64,000 nt of DNA from Streptomyces mayonensis. Lineage in GTDB: Bacteria > Actinomycetota > Actinomycetes > Streptomycetales > Streptomycetaceae. The notes under the pieces were generated by a model. It was not told the origin of the DNA. It searched no databases and worked only from the letters and a program-made list of their open reading frames with translations. This document shows, piece after piece, positions 1 to 8,979 of this stretch; the stretch's first letter is position 1; the number at the start of each line of letters is the position of its first letter. Location: NCBI RefSeq assembly GCF_018982965.1, contig NZ_JACBYP010000007.1, positions 61,995-125,994 on the forward strand, given 5' to 3'. The position numbers and the translations under genes are program-made.

Positions 1-1
1 C

Positions 2-364
2 TGGCCGTCCAAACTCCAGCGCCGCATCTACGAGGTGCCGGTCCCGGTTCCCTCCGACAAGATCGCGTACTACGAGACGAACAACTGGAAGACCAGCCGG
101 CTCTACGTCCAGTTCGAGACCACCGCCGCCGGTCTCGACGTCTTCCTGGCCGGGCTGGGGCTCGACCGGGACGCACTGGAGAAGGACAAGGTCACCATCA
201 GCGACCGAGCCCAGCAGGTCACCGGCTGGAAGTTCCGCGAGTCCAGCACCTGGTGGGGCGTCGTCAACACACAGGAGAACCCGGCGCCGACCCAGGACAT
301 CGTCGTGGACCTGGACAACCCGGACTACCCGATGGTGTACCTCGTCTCGCACACGGTCCCCTGA
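2..364 (+). CDS. C-terminal part of an unrecognised protein (cut by window edge)
   Basis: The frame is open from base 2 to a TGA at 362-364, so about 120 C-terminal residues are seen and the true start lies outside the window. An internal GTG at 35 could start a 109-residue protein, but it has no convincing ribosome binding site and the coding pattern continues upstream. The peptide is acidic and Trp/Tyr-rich (KWxWW-like stretch WKFRESSTWWGVVNTQ) with no membrane segment. It ends in a short hydrophobic run YPMVYLVSHTVP. I do not recognise the family. Soluble or extracytoplasmic domains of this look are common at the end of Streptomyces membrane or lipoproteins, but that is only an impression. 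Confidence 0.6.
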   Translation, partial: WPSKLQRRIYEVPVPVPSDKIAYYETNNWKTSRLYVQFETTAAGLDVFLAGLGLDRDALEKDKVTISDRAQQVTGWKFRESSTWWGVVNTQENPAPTQDIVVDLDNPDYPMVYLVSHTVP

Positions 365-481
365 CCGACCGCCGCCCCGCGCAGACAAGGCTCGGGCAGG
401 CCGCCGGAGCCGATTGTCAGACCCCGCCCGTAGAGTCGAAGACATCTGATCCGGAGGACGGGGCGGGAGGTGACAGGACGT

Positions 482-3400
482 ATGTACGACGGAGCCGTGG
501 CGGACCCGACGGCCACCGTGCGGGCGGGGGACCGGGACCGGCAGGGAGCGCCGGGAGCCTCCGGGGGGACGGATGCCGCTGGAGAGGCGGGCGCCCGCGG
601 CACACCCGTTCCGCTCCGGCTCGCAGCCGTCTTCCTGCCCGCACCCCTCCCGCGCGACGGCCGCGTCGCCTTCTGGGACCCCGGGGACGGGCCTGTCCCC
701 ACCGGTCACGGTGCCGGTCCCGTCGGCACCGGTCACGAGGCCGGTCCTGTCCCCACCGGTCCCGTCGGCACCGGTCACGAGGCCGCGGCGGGGCGCGCCG
801 GTGAGGCGCTCGCAGCGGACGTGCCGCACGCCCCGGGGCCCGCGCCCACGGAGCTCACCGTCGTACGGCGGCACGGCGCGGGTGCACGACGCCGCAGGAC
901 GCCCGCGCTGTCGTTGCCCCTCGCCGAGGCGCTGCCCCTCCTCGTCCGCGCCCGGCACGACCCCGCCGCCCACCCGGCCACCGCCTGCTGGGGCGCCGCC
1001 GCCCTGCACGCCCTGCGGCTCACCGCGCGCGGCCGGCTGCTGCCCGGCCTGACCGCGAGCGGACACGACGCCTGGCGGGCGGGTCCGCTCGACCCCGACG
1101 ACATCGCGCACCTGCGCGCCGTGGCCGCGGCCCTGCCCCCGGAGGGCCACGCGGTTCCCCTGGACGGCCCCGGCCCGCTCCGACTGCCCGAGCCGGAGGC
1201 GCTGATCCGGGCCTTCCTGGACGCGGTCGCCGACACCCTGCCGCGCAGCCCCGCCGCGCCGCACGTCTCGGGGCGCCCGTTCGCCGCGCGCACGGCCCAG
1301 CGACTGCCCGGTGCGCACGACTGGGCCGCGGAGGTCGCCGCCGGGATGGACGCGGGCGTACGGATCTCGCTCCGCCTGGACCTGTCGGCGTACGACCTGT
1401 TCGACGCGGACGCCGCCCCGGACGGCGTGCGCAGCGCGGGCGCGGCGATCGTGCAGGTGCACAGCCTCGCCGACCCCACTCTCGTGGCCGACGCCGCGGA
1501 CCTGTGGTCGGGTGAGGCCGACGCGGCGTTCGGCACCCGGGCCCGTGTGGACGCCGCCCTCGCCGTGCGGCGCGCGGCGCGGATCTGGCCGCCGCTCGAC
1601 CGGCTCACCGAGCAGGACGTGCCCGACGTCCTCGCCCTCTCCGAGGACGAGGTCACCGACCTGCTCGGCGTGGCGGCCGGCCGATTGGCCGCCGCCGGGG
1701 TCGCCGTGCACTGGCCCCGCGACCTGGCCCAGGACCTCACCGCGACCGCGGTCGTCCGGCCCGCCCCCGGCTCCGCGACCGACGGCACCGGCTTCTTCGA
1801 GAGCGAGGACCTCCTCCAGTTCCGCTGGCAGCTGGCGATCGGCGGCGACCCGCTCACCGAGGCCGAAATGGACGCCCTCGCGGAGTCCCACCGCCCGGTC
1901 GTCCGGCTGCGCGACCGGTGGGTGCTGGTCGACCCCGCACTCGTCCGCCGGGCGCGCAAGCGCGACCTCGGCCTGCTCGACCCGGTCGACGCGCTCTCCG
2001 TCGCCCTCACCGGCACCGCCGAGGCGGACGGCGAGACCGTCGACGTGGTGCCGGCCGGGGCGCTGGCCGCCCTGCGCGACCGGCTCACGGCGGGAGTCCG
2101 CCCCGCCGAACCGCCCCCGGGCCTGGACGCCACCCTCCGCGACTACCAGCTCCGCGGCCTGGCCTGGCTCGACCTCATGACCTCCCTCGGCCTCGGCGGC
2201 TGCCTCGCCGACGACATGGGCCTCGGCAAGACGGTCACCGTCATCGCGCTGCACCTCGAGCGGGCCCGCAGCGAACCGACCCTGGTGGTCTGCCCGGCCT
2301 CCCTGCTGGGCAACTGGCAGCGGGAGATCACCCGGTTCGCCCCCGGTGTGCCGGTCCGCCGCTTCCACGGCGCCGAGCGCACCCTGGACGACCTGACCGG
2401 AGGTTTCGTCCTCACCACGTACGGCACGATGCGGTCCGCCGCCCGGACACTGGCCGCGCAGAGCTGGGGGATGGTCGTCGCCGACGAGGCACAGCACGTC
2501 AAGAACCCGTACTCGGCGACCGCGAAGGCCCTGCGCACCATCGACTCCCCGGCGCGCGTGGCCCTGACCGGCACCCCGGTGGAGAACAACCTCTCCGAGC
2601 TGTGGGCCCTGCTCGACTGGACCACCCCCGGGCTCCTCGGCCCGCTCAAGTCCTTCCGCGCCCGGCACGCGCGCGCCGTGGAGAACGGCGAGGACGAGGA
2701 GGCCGCGGAGCGTCTGGCCCGGCTGATCCGCCCCTTCCTCCTGCGCCGCAGGAAGTCCGACCCGGGCATCGTCCCCGAGCTGCCGCCGAAGACCGAGACG
2801 GACCACCCCGTCCCGCTCACCCGCGAACAGGCCGCGTTGTACGAGGCGGTGGTGCGCGAGTCGATGCTCGCCATCGAGTCGGCCGAGGGCATGGGCCGCC
2901 GGGGCCTCGTCCTCAAGCTCCTGACCTCGCTCAAGCAGATCTGCGACCACCCCGCGCTGTTCCTGAAGGAGGAGCACCCGCCGGGCGGAGCCGACCGGAC
3001 GACCGCCCGCTCGGGCAAGCTGGCACTGCTGGACGAACTGCTGGACACGGTGCTGGCGGAGGACGGTTCGGCGCTCGTCTTCACGCAGTACGTCGGTATG
3101 GCCCGGCTCATCGCCTCCCACCTGGCCGCCCGAGCCGTCCCCGTCGACCTGCTCCACGGCGGTACGCCGGTGCCGGAGCGCGAGCGCATGGTCGACCGCT
3201 TCCAGAGCGGGGCGACCCCCGTCCTCGTCCTGTCCCTGAAGGCCGCGGGCACCGGCCTGAACCTCACCCGCGCGGGCCACGTCGTGCACTTCGACCGCTG
3301 GTGGAACCCGGCCGTGGAGGAACAGGCCACCGACCGGGCCTACCGCATCGGACAGACCCAACCGGTCCAGGTCCACCGGCTCGTCACCGAGGGCACGGTC

Positions 3401-3535
3401 GAGGACCGCATCGCCGAGATGCTCCGCTCCAAGCGCGCCCTGGCCGACGCGATCCTCGGCTCCGGCGAGTCGGCCCTCACCGAGCTGACCTCCCGCGAGC
3501 TGTCCGACCTGGTGTCCCTGCGGAGGCCGTCATGA
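482..3535 (+). CDS. SNF2/HepA-family DEAD/DEAH-box helicase
   Basis: An ATP-dependent SWI2/SNF2-type DNA or nucleoprotein translocase, cytoplasmic. The first 500 or so residues are an actinobacterial N-terminal extension with Ala/Pro/Gly-rich stretches. The helicase core follows: motif I DDMGLGKT near residue 580, motif II DEAQ near 668, TGTPVENN (motif III), and the C-terminal lobe with LSLKAAGTGLNLT and the RIGQ signature. ATG 482 is chosen because GGAGGTGA at 466-473 sits 8 nt upstream; the in-frame GTG at 470 overlaps that site. Codons for roughly residues 70-100 contain an imperfect DNA repeat giving repeated PVGTGHEA-like units. The next gene overlaps by 4 bp (ATGA) and encodes a SWIM protein, a pairing typical of this helicase family. 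Role in repair or transcription recovery is inferred. Confidence 0.93.
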   Translation: MYDGAVADPTATVRAGDRDRQGAPGASGGTDAAGEAGARGTPVPLRLAAVFLPAPLPRDGRVAFWDPGDGPVPTGHGAGPVGTGHEAGPVPTGPVGTGHEAAAGRAGEALAADVPHAPGPAPTELTVVRRHGAGARRRRTPALSLPLAEALPLLVRARHDPAAHPATACWGAAALHALRLTARGRLLPGLTASGHDAWRAGPLDPDDIAHLRAVAAALPPEGHAVPLDGPGPLRLPEPEALIRAFLDAVADTLPRSPAAPHVSGRPFAARTAQRLPGAHDWAAEVAAGMDAGVRISLRLDLSAYDLFDADAAPDGVRSAGAAIVQVHSLADPTLVADAADLWSGEADAAFGTRARVDAALAVRRAARIWPPLDRLTEQDVPDVLALSEDEVTDLLGVAAGRLAAAGVAVHWPRDLAQDLTATAVVRPAPGSATDGTGFFESEDLLQFRWQLAIGGDPLTEAEMDALAESHRPVVRLRDRWVLVDPALVRRARKRDLGLLDPVDALSVALTGTAEADGETVDVVPAGALAALRDRLTAGVRPAEPPPGLDATLRDYQLRGLAWLDLMTSLGLGGCLADDMGLGKTVTVIALHLERARSEPTLVVCPASLLGNWQREITRFAPGVPVRRFHGAERTLDDLTGGFVLTTYGTMRSAARTLAAQSWGMVVADEAQHVKNPYSATAKALRTIDSPARVALTGTPVENNLSELWALLDWTTPGLLGPLKSFRARHARAVENGEDEEAAERLARLIRPFLLRRRKSDPGIVPELPPKTETDHPVPLTREQAALYEAVVRESMLAIESAEGMGRRGLVLKLLTSLKQICDHPALFLKEEHPPGGADRTTARSGKLALLDELLDTVLAEDGSALVFTQYVGMARLIASHLAARAVPVDLLHGGTPVPERERMVDRFQSGATPVLVLSLKAAGTGLNLTRAGHVVHFDRWWNPAVEEQATDRAYRIGQTQPVQVHRLVTEGTVEDRIAEMLRSKRALADAILGSGESALTELTSRELSDLVSLRRPS

Positions 3536-6006
3536 CCCCCCGCCCCGCCGACGAGGCGCGCCGCGCCCTGCGGGAGGCCCGCCTGCGCGGCGACACGGAC
3601 CCCGACGGCACCCCCGACCGGGACGACGAAGGGCCGCGGGTCGGCCACACGGACACGGGGAACCCGGACACGGACACGGGGACTGGTCCGAACACCGGGA
3701 CGGACCCGGACACCGGCACCGCGGACCGCGGACCCGAGCCGCACCGGTCCCCGGAACGGCAGCCGCGCCCCGGGGATGTCGCCCGGGCGGCGCTGCGCAG
3801 CACCCGGGCCACCCAGCGGCACGCGGCGACGGACACCGGTGCCGCCGATGCGGCGAAAGAGGAGGACGAACCGGACGGCGGCGCGAGCGGCCCCGCCGCC
3901 CCCGATCCCGCCGACGAGGACGGCAGCCGGCCGGCGGACGTGGCCCGCGAGGCCCTGCGGGCGGCTCGCCGCCGGGCGAAGGCGGAAGCGGCGACGGGCG
4001 TACGGCCACGCCCCGGCACGCCCCGTCACCCGCAGGCCACGGCCGGCTCCCGCACGGCGGACGCCCGCGCCCGCACCGTCCGTGCCTTCGCCGCGGAGGC
4101 GTTCCGGCTCCCACCGGACTCGGACGCCGGATCGACACCGGACGTCCAGACAACACCGCATGCCGGAGCGGGGGAGGCGGCTGCGCGGGCCGGGGCGGGC
4201 GCGGACGCGCCGATGAGGAAGCGGACGCATGAGGCCCCGCCACAGCAGGCCCCGACGCGGCGGAACATGTCGCGCACGACCCCGACGACGGCCACCGGGG
4301 ACGAACGCCCGCCGAGCCCGGACCTGTCGGGGCCGGGCTCGCCGGATCCGGCCCCGGCGGAGGCGCGCACGGCGCAAGGGGACGCCGCGGAGCCGGGGTC
4401 GGTCCGCCGGGATGCGGTGGGGCCGGACCCGGCGGGGTCGGGATCGGACGGCCGGGATGTGGGGTCGGACCCGCCGGGACCGGGGTCGGCCGGACGGAAC
4501 GCCGCAGGGCCGGGCCTGGCGGGCACTGACCCGGTGGGGCTGGCGAAGGAGGGCGCAGAACCGGCGGGACGCAAGCCGGCGGACACGGAGGCGGCTGTGG
4601 GAGGAGGCCGGGCGGACCGGGAGCCGGCTGTGGGAGGAGGCCGGGCGAACACGAACACGGCGGCGGGACGAGGACTCGCGGACACGGAGACGGTGGGGAC
4701 AGACCCGGCGACGTCACAGTCCGTGCCGTCCCGGTCGGGAGCGGCCATCGTGCGGGGGGTCCGGGACGGCGAGCACCGCCGGACCTTCCCCGCGCTGCCG
4801 CCCCGGCCGGCGGGCGCCGGACTCGCCGGTACCTGGTGGGGGAACGCATGGGTGACCGCGCTGGAGGAGGGAGCCCTGGACGCCGCTCGGCTGGCGAGAG
4901 GGCGCGGCTATGCCGAGCGGGGGCACGTCGACGCCGTCACCGTCACACCCGGCCTGGTCCTCGCCTACGTACAGGGCAGCCGCCCACGGCCGTACCGCGT
5001 GCAGGTCCGGCTGCGCACCCTGGGCGACGACGACTGGCGGCGCTTCCTGGACACGGCCGTCGAGCGCCCCGGACACATCGCGGCGCTGCTCGACAAGGAG
5101 CTGCCCCACTCGCTGGCCGACTGCGGCGTCCCCCTGCTCCCGGGTCCCGGCGACCTCGCGCCGCAGTGCAGCTGCCCCGACTCCGGCCACCCCTGCAAGC
5201 ACGCCGCCGCGCTCTGCTACCAGACGGCACGCCTGCTGGACGCCGACCCCTTCGTCCTCCTCCTGCTGCGCGGCCGCGGCGAACGGGAACTGCTCGACGC
5301 CCTCTCCCGGCTGAACGCGGCCCGCGCCGCCCGCGCCGCCCAGGACCGGGGCCCCGCGCCGTTGCCCGGCGTCCGGGCCGGCGCGGCGCTCACCGAGCGA
5401 GCCCTGCCGCCCCTCCCCGCGCCCCTGCCCACGCCTCCTCACCCCGAGCAGCCCCCCTCCTACCCGGCGGCACCGGGCGGCCCCGACCCCATCTCCCTGG
5501 ACCAGTTGGCCACGGACGCCGCCGCCCGCGCCCACGCCCTGCTCGTCACGGGACGCGACCCGGTCGGGAGCCTGACGCTGTGGCAGGACGCCGTCCGTCT
5601 CGCCGCCGCCCGGCCCGGCTCCGGCCTCACCGCCGGCACCCGCGCGCTGTACGCGTCCCTGGCCGGAGCGACCGGGCGCGATCCCGCGGAGCTGGCGAGG
5701 GCCGTGGCCGCCTGGCGCCAGGGCGGCCCGGACGGACTCGACGTGCTGGAGGAGCCGTGGGACCCGCCGGCCGGCCGCTTCGACCGCGCCCGCCCGCTGC
5801 TGCTCGCCGCCGACCTCCCCGCCTTCCGCCCTTGGCGCAACCGCCTGACACACCCCCAGGGCCATGTCCAGCTCCGGCTCGGCAGGACAGGACTCTGGTA
5901 CGCCTACGAGTCCGAGCCCGGCCGTGAGGACTGGTGGCCGCGCGGCACCCCCGACCCGGACCCGGTCGGCGCCCTCACCGGCCTGGGCGGGACCGGCGAC
6001 GTATGA
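3532..6006 (+). CDS. SWIM zinc-finger protein, partner of the SNF2 helicase
   Basis: The 824-residue protein starts at ATG 3532, overlapping the helicase stop, so the two are translationally coupled. Residues 1 to about 400 are low-complexity, rich in Asp, Thr, Pro, Gly, Ala and Arg, with short repeats such as TDTGTGPNTGTDPDTGT and a twice-used VGGGRA. They are probably disordered. The conserved part begins near residue 405 (GTWWGNAWVTALEEGALD), and a SWIM zinc-binding motif CxC-x6-CxH (CSCPDSGHPCKH) lies near residues 546-557. SWIM domains bind zinc and mediate DNA or protein contacts. With the SNF2 neighbour this suggests a two-protein remodelling unit. The long disordered N-terminus is much larger than needed for the family and is probably strain-variable. 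An open frame continues far upstream inside the helicase but is a GC-frame shadow. Confidence 0.85.
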   Translation: MTPRPADEARRALREARLRGDTDPDGTPDRDDEGPRVGHTDTGNPDTDTGTGPNTGTDPDTGTADRGPEPHRSPERQPRPGDVARAALRSTRATQRHAATDTGAADAAKEEDEPDGGASGPAAPDPADEDGSRPADVAREALRAARRRAKAEAATGVRPRPGTPRHPQATAGSRTADARARTVRAFAAEAFRLPPDSDAGSTPDVQTTPHAGAGEAAARAGAGADAPMRKRTHEAPPQQAPTRRNMSRTTPTTATGDERPPSPDLSGPGSPDPAPAEARTAQGDAAEPGSVRRDAVGPDPAGSGSDGRDVGSDPPGPGSAGRNAAGPGLAGTDPVGLAKEGAEPAGRKPADTEAAVGGGRADREPAVGGGRANTNTAAGRGLADTETVGTDPATSQSVPSRSGAAIVRGVRDGEHRRTFPALPPRPAGAGLAGTWWGNAWVTALEEGALDAARLARGRGYAERGHVDAVTVTPGLVLAYVQGSRPRPYRVQVRLRTLGDDDWRRFLDTAVERPGHIAALLDKELPHSLADCGVPLLPGPGDLAPQCSCPDSGHPCKHAAALCYQTARLLDADPFVLLLLRGRGERELLDALSRLNAARAARAAQDRGPAPLPGVRAGAALTERALPPLPAPLPTPPHPEQPPSYPAAPGGPDPISLDQLATDAAARAHALLVTGRDPVGSLTLWQDAVRLAAARPGSGLTAGTRALYASLAGATGRDPAELARAVAAWRQGGPDGLDVLEEPWDPPAGRFDRARPLLLAADLPAFRPWRNRLTHPQGHVQLRLGRTGLWYAYESEPGREDWWPRGTPDPDPVGALTGLGGTGDV

Positions 6007-6051
6007 CCGTCCGGACGGTGTCACCCCGGCGGTGCCACGGACCGGCCGCGG

Positions 6052-6729
6052 TCAGACTTCGGCGTCCCGGACCAGGAGCGCGATCTGCACCCGGTTCTCG
6101 ACCGCGAGCTTGGCGAACAGGCTGCCCGTGTGCGCCTTGACGGTCGCCACACTGATCCGCAGCCGTCTGGCGATCTCCGGGTTGGCCAGCCCGTCCGCGA
6201 CGGCCCGGGCGGTCTCCAGTTCCCGGTCGGTCAGTACGGACAGCTGCCTCCGCGCCGCCTCGCGGGACGCGTCGCGGGCGTGGGAGGAGTGCGGACCGGT
6301 GGCCGCCGCGATCACCCGGGCCGTGGCCGCCGGGGACAGCACGGGATTGCCGTCGGCGACCGCCCGCACCGCGTCGAGCAGCTGCGGCGGCTGGGTGTCC
6401 TTGAGTACGAACCCGAGCGCGCCGGTGCGCAGCGCGTCGAGCACGAGGTCGTCGGAGTCGAACGTCGTCAGGATCAGCACCCGCGGCGGAGCAGGCCGGC
6501 CCAGCAGCTCCCGGGTCGCGCTGAGGCCGTCGCGGCCCGGCATCCGCACGTCCATCAGGACCACGTCCGGACGCAGCGCGTCCACCGCGGCGACCGCCGC
6601 GTCCCCGTCCGCCGCCTCGCCGACGACTCTCAGGTCCGGCTCGCCGTCGATGACGAGCCGCAGCGCCATGCGCACCAGCTGTTCGTCGTCGACGACGACG
6701 ACACGTACCGGCTCCCGCCCGGTGTCCAC
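6052..6729 (-). CDS. NarL/LuxR-family response regulator
   Basis: Two-component response regulator of 225 residues. The receiver domain spans roughly residues 8-125, with the acidic pair DDE near 14-16, the phospho-acceptor Asp in VVLMDVRMPG (D60) and the conserved Lys in VLKDT. A C-terminal LuxR HTH follows (LTDRELETARAVADGLANPE, then ISVATVKAHTGSLF). It starts with GTG at 6729, directly after the TGA of the sensor kinase, with the upstream GAGGAAAG as ribosome binding site; the pair is one operon. It is convergent with the SWIM gene (45 bp between stops). The stimulus and targets cannot be read from the sequence. Confidence 0.95.
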   Translation of the reverse strand: MDTGREPVRVVVVDDEQLVRMALRLVIDGEPDLRVVGEAADGDAAVAAVDALRPDVVLMDVRMPGRDGLSATRELLGRPAPPRVLILTTFDSDDLVLDALRTGALGFVLKDTQPPQLLDAVRAVADGNPVLSPAATARVIAAATGPHSSHARDASREAARRQLSVLTDRELETARAVADGLANPEIARRLRISVATVKAHTGSLFAKLAVENRVQIALLVRDAEV

Positions 6730-7956
6730 TCAGGCTTTCCTCTCGTGGGGGGTGTTCGGCCAGGGCAGCCGCGCGGTCAGGACGTATCCGTTGCCGGGGG
6801 TGGGGTGGTGGCTGAGTTCTCCACCGGCCAGCCCGACCCGTTCGCCGAGCCCGAGCAGACCGAAGCCCGACGCCGGTGGCGGCGCGAGCTCGGCAGTCAG
6901 CGAGGAGGAGTCACGGGCGGCCGGTGCGTTGTGCACGCCGACCTCGAGCCGGTCGCCCGCCGCTCCTTCGACGGTGACCCGCACGCGGGCGCCCGGCGCG
7001 TGCTTGGCGGCGTTGGTCAGACCTTCCTGGACGACCCGGTAGCAGGTCCGTCCGACAAGGTCGGGCGGTGTCCCCGCCACGGTGGTGGTCAGCGTGACGT
7101 CGAGTCCCGACGCGCGGGTGTCGGCCACCAGGCCGGGAATCCCGTCGAGGGAGGGCTGGGGCGGTTCGGGCCGGCCCGGATCGGCCCGGAGCACACCGAG
7201 CACGTCCCGCAGTTCCTCCAGGGCCTGGTGGGAGCCCTCGGCGATGCCCCGGACCAGCACACGGCTCTCCTCGGCCCTGAGGTTGTCCCGGTGGTCCAGC
7301 ACCCCGGCCTGCATGGCCACGAGGGAGATACGGTGCGCGAGCACGTCGTGCATCTCGCGGGCGATGCGGTTGCGTTCCAGGGCCCGTGCCTGCGCCGCCC
7401 GCGCGGACTGTTCCCGCTCCGCGCTCTCCGCACGGTCCCGCAGGGACCGGACCTCGACCCGCCGGGCCCCGACGGCCGTGCCCAGCGCCACCGCGATGCC
7501 CGCGGTCAGCACCGGCAGGGTGAGCCGCAGCCACCACGCGTCCGGCGGGCTGTCGACCGCGTAGAACTGGAGCGCGAACTGCGAGGCGACCACGTGGGCC
7601 GCCGCCACCGCACCGATCTCCACCGGACGTCGACGGGTGGCGACCGAGCCCAGCGCCACCAGAGCGGCACCCGAGGCGATGGCCGACGGGATCGAGGCCG
7701 CGGTGGTGACCAGGGCGACCGTCACCGGGAGCCGCCGCCGCCACAGCAGAAGCACCAGACAGCCGAGCCCCACCAGGGGGTCTCCGACGAGGAACCACGA
7801 GTCCGCGCCGGTCCCCTGCTCCCGAGCCAGCACCACACCGGTGGAGAACCAGCCCGACGCGCCCACGGCCGCGGCTGCCGCCGGCCGCCAGGTCTGCCGC
7901 CACCACCCGAGCGGTGGCGCGGCGCCGGGGTTCACACGGCCGGTGTCGATGTTCAC
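6730..7956 (-). CDS. NarL-type sensor histidine kinase (HisKA_3)
   Basis: Membrane sensor kinase of about 408 residues. An N-terminal block of hydrophobic helices (about 40-175) is followed by a short coiled coil, the HisKA_3 dimerisation motif with the phospho-accepting His (AREMHDVLAHRISLVAM), and a HATPase domain ending in FGLLGLGERVGLAGGEL. There is no large extracellular domain, so it probably senses something in or near the membrane. The frame stays open upstream of 7956, but GTG 7956 (peptide VNIDTGRVNPG) begins where the typical family N-terminus begins; the GTG at 7935 is an alternative. The true start is uncertain because no strong Shine-Dalgarno is visible. It phosphorylates the regulator encoded immediately downstream. 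Confidence 0.9.
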   Translation of the reverse strand: MNIDTGRVNPGAAPPLGWWRQTWRPAAAAAVGASGWFSTGVVLAREQGTGADSWFLVGDPLVGLGCLVLLLWRRRLPVTVALVTTAASIPSAIASGAALVALGSVATRRRPVEIGAVAAAHVVASQFALQFYAVDSPPDAWWLRLTLPVLTAGIAVALGTAVGARRVEVRSLRDRAESAEREQSARAAQARALERNRIAREMHDVLAHRISLVAMQAGVLDHRDNLRAEESRVLVRGIAEGSHQALEELRDVLGVLRADPGRPEPPQPSLDGIPGLVADTRASGLDVTLTTTVAGTPPDLVGRTCYRVVQEGLTNAAKHAPGARVRVTVEGAAGDRLEVGVHNAPAARDSSSLTAELAPPPASGFGLLGLGERVGLAGGELSHHPTPGNGYVLTARLPWPNTPHERKA

Positions 7957-8163
7957 CGGTTCAGTATCGCGAAAGTGTGCGGCCGCCGGGTCATACCGAG
8001 GTGGGAGGCGCCTTGGACCCAGGTCGAATGCCCGTCCCGCCCGCGGTCGGGGACGGGTCGGGCCGCTGGGCCGATGTGCCGGGCGCGCGGCTCCCACAGA
8101 CTCGTCGGCAGGTCCGGACGACCGCGAGATCCGGACGGAGGAGAACCGGAGGAAGTGGGAGGC

Positions 8164-8817
8164 ATGTTCGAGAACCTGAGGCGGCAGCGGGCACTGAAGA
8201 GGGTCGTGCCCGGGAACGGGCGGCCACTGAAGCGCTTCCGCTGGTGGCAGTCGTTGTCCCGCGCCCTCTTCTATCTCCGGCTGACGGCGGGCGACGGCCG
8301 GCAGTCGGTCTGGGCCGTCGACGTCAAGCACGGCAGACAGGACTCGAACGGCCACGTCAGGGCCCATCTGTACCTGGATGGTAGGCACCACGCCGAGTCA
8401 CGGCTGCCGGCCGTCTTCCCCGTTCCGGGAGGTGCCGTCGAAGTGCGCGCGAGCAGTTTCGGGCTCAAACGGTGCCACTACGTCACCGACGACGGTGCCG
8501 AGCACCAGCTCGTCCCGGACCGCGACTCGGCCGAAGGGCGTCGTGCCCACTTCGACCGCAAGCACCCCGCACTGAGCCGCTGGACCGGTGCCGTCTCGGC
8601 GGCCGTCCTCGTCGTGGCCCTGCTCGTCCTCCTCGTCCAGCTCGCCGAACAGCTCACCCGGCCGCAGGAGATCGCCCAGTACGTCGGGACCTTCACCTCG
8701 CCCGTCCACCTCTCCGGCTGGGCGAACACCGCGGTCGGGCTGGTCACGGCGGCGGCCAGCACCGAGCGTGCGCTGCGCCTGCGCTACAGCCTGCTCCTCG
8801 ACGGCGGGGCCGGCTGA
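8164..8817 (+). CDS. Small protein with one to two membrane segments, unknown function
   Basis: A 217-residue protein starting at ATG 8164 after GGAGG-containing sequence (ccggaggaagtgggaggc). The N-terminus is very basic (about ten Arg/Lys in the first 25 residues). Residues about 35-135 look like a soluble beta-rich domain with an AVDVKHGRQDSNGHVRAHLY stretch. A clear transmembrane helix follows at about 142-165 (AAVLVVALLVLLVQL), then a weaker C-terminal hydrophobic segment (TAVGLVTAAAST). Similar small membrane proteins are common in Streptomyces but I do not recognise a named family. It stands alone, divergent from the two-component operon, so shared regulation with it is possible. Confidence 0.7.
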   Translation: MFENLRRQRALKRVVPGNGRPLKRFRWWQSLSRALFYLRLTAGDGRQSVWAVDVKHGRQDSNGHVRAHLYLDGRHHAESRLPAVFPVPGGAVEVRASSFGLKRCHYVTDDGAEHQLVPDRDSAEGRRAHFDRKHPALSRWTGAVSAAVLVVALLVLLVQLAEQLTRPQEIAQYVGTFTSPVHLSGWANTAVGLVTAAASTERALRLRYSLLLDGGAG

Positions 8818-8979
8818 CTCCGGCCGTCCCAGGACCACCCCCCCCCGGCCGGTGCGGCGCTCAGCTCCTCGGGCCCGCGGCCGCCGGAACGACGGCGACG
8901 GCCGTTCCGGCCCGGTCCCCGGCCGAGCGCACGGCGTATCACGTCGGCGACGCATGTGCCCGCCGGCCGAGCGCGACCG

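Noticed and set aside
1918..3531. Long open frame upstream of the SWIM gene start, extending its frame to 1918
   Set aside because: It is fully inside the helicase gene, Arg/Pro/Gly-rich as expected for a shifted GC-rich frame, and has no family motif; ATG 3532 with ATGA coupling is the natural start.
3530..4849. Minus-strand Pro-rich frame of 439 codons opposite the SWIM gene head
   Set aside because: Mirror image of low-complexity coding DNA; composition is Pro/Arg only and no start signal is present.
6130..8163. Large plus-strand frame covering the two-component genes
   Set aside because: Antisense shadow of the kinase and regulator, without motifs; only the part from 8164 codes for a believable protein.
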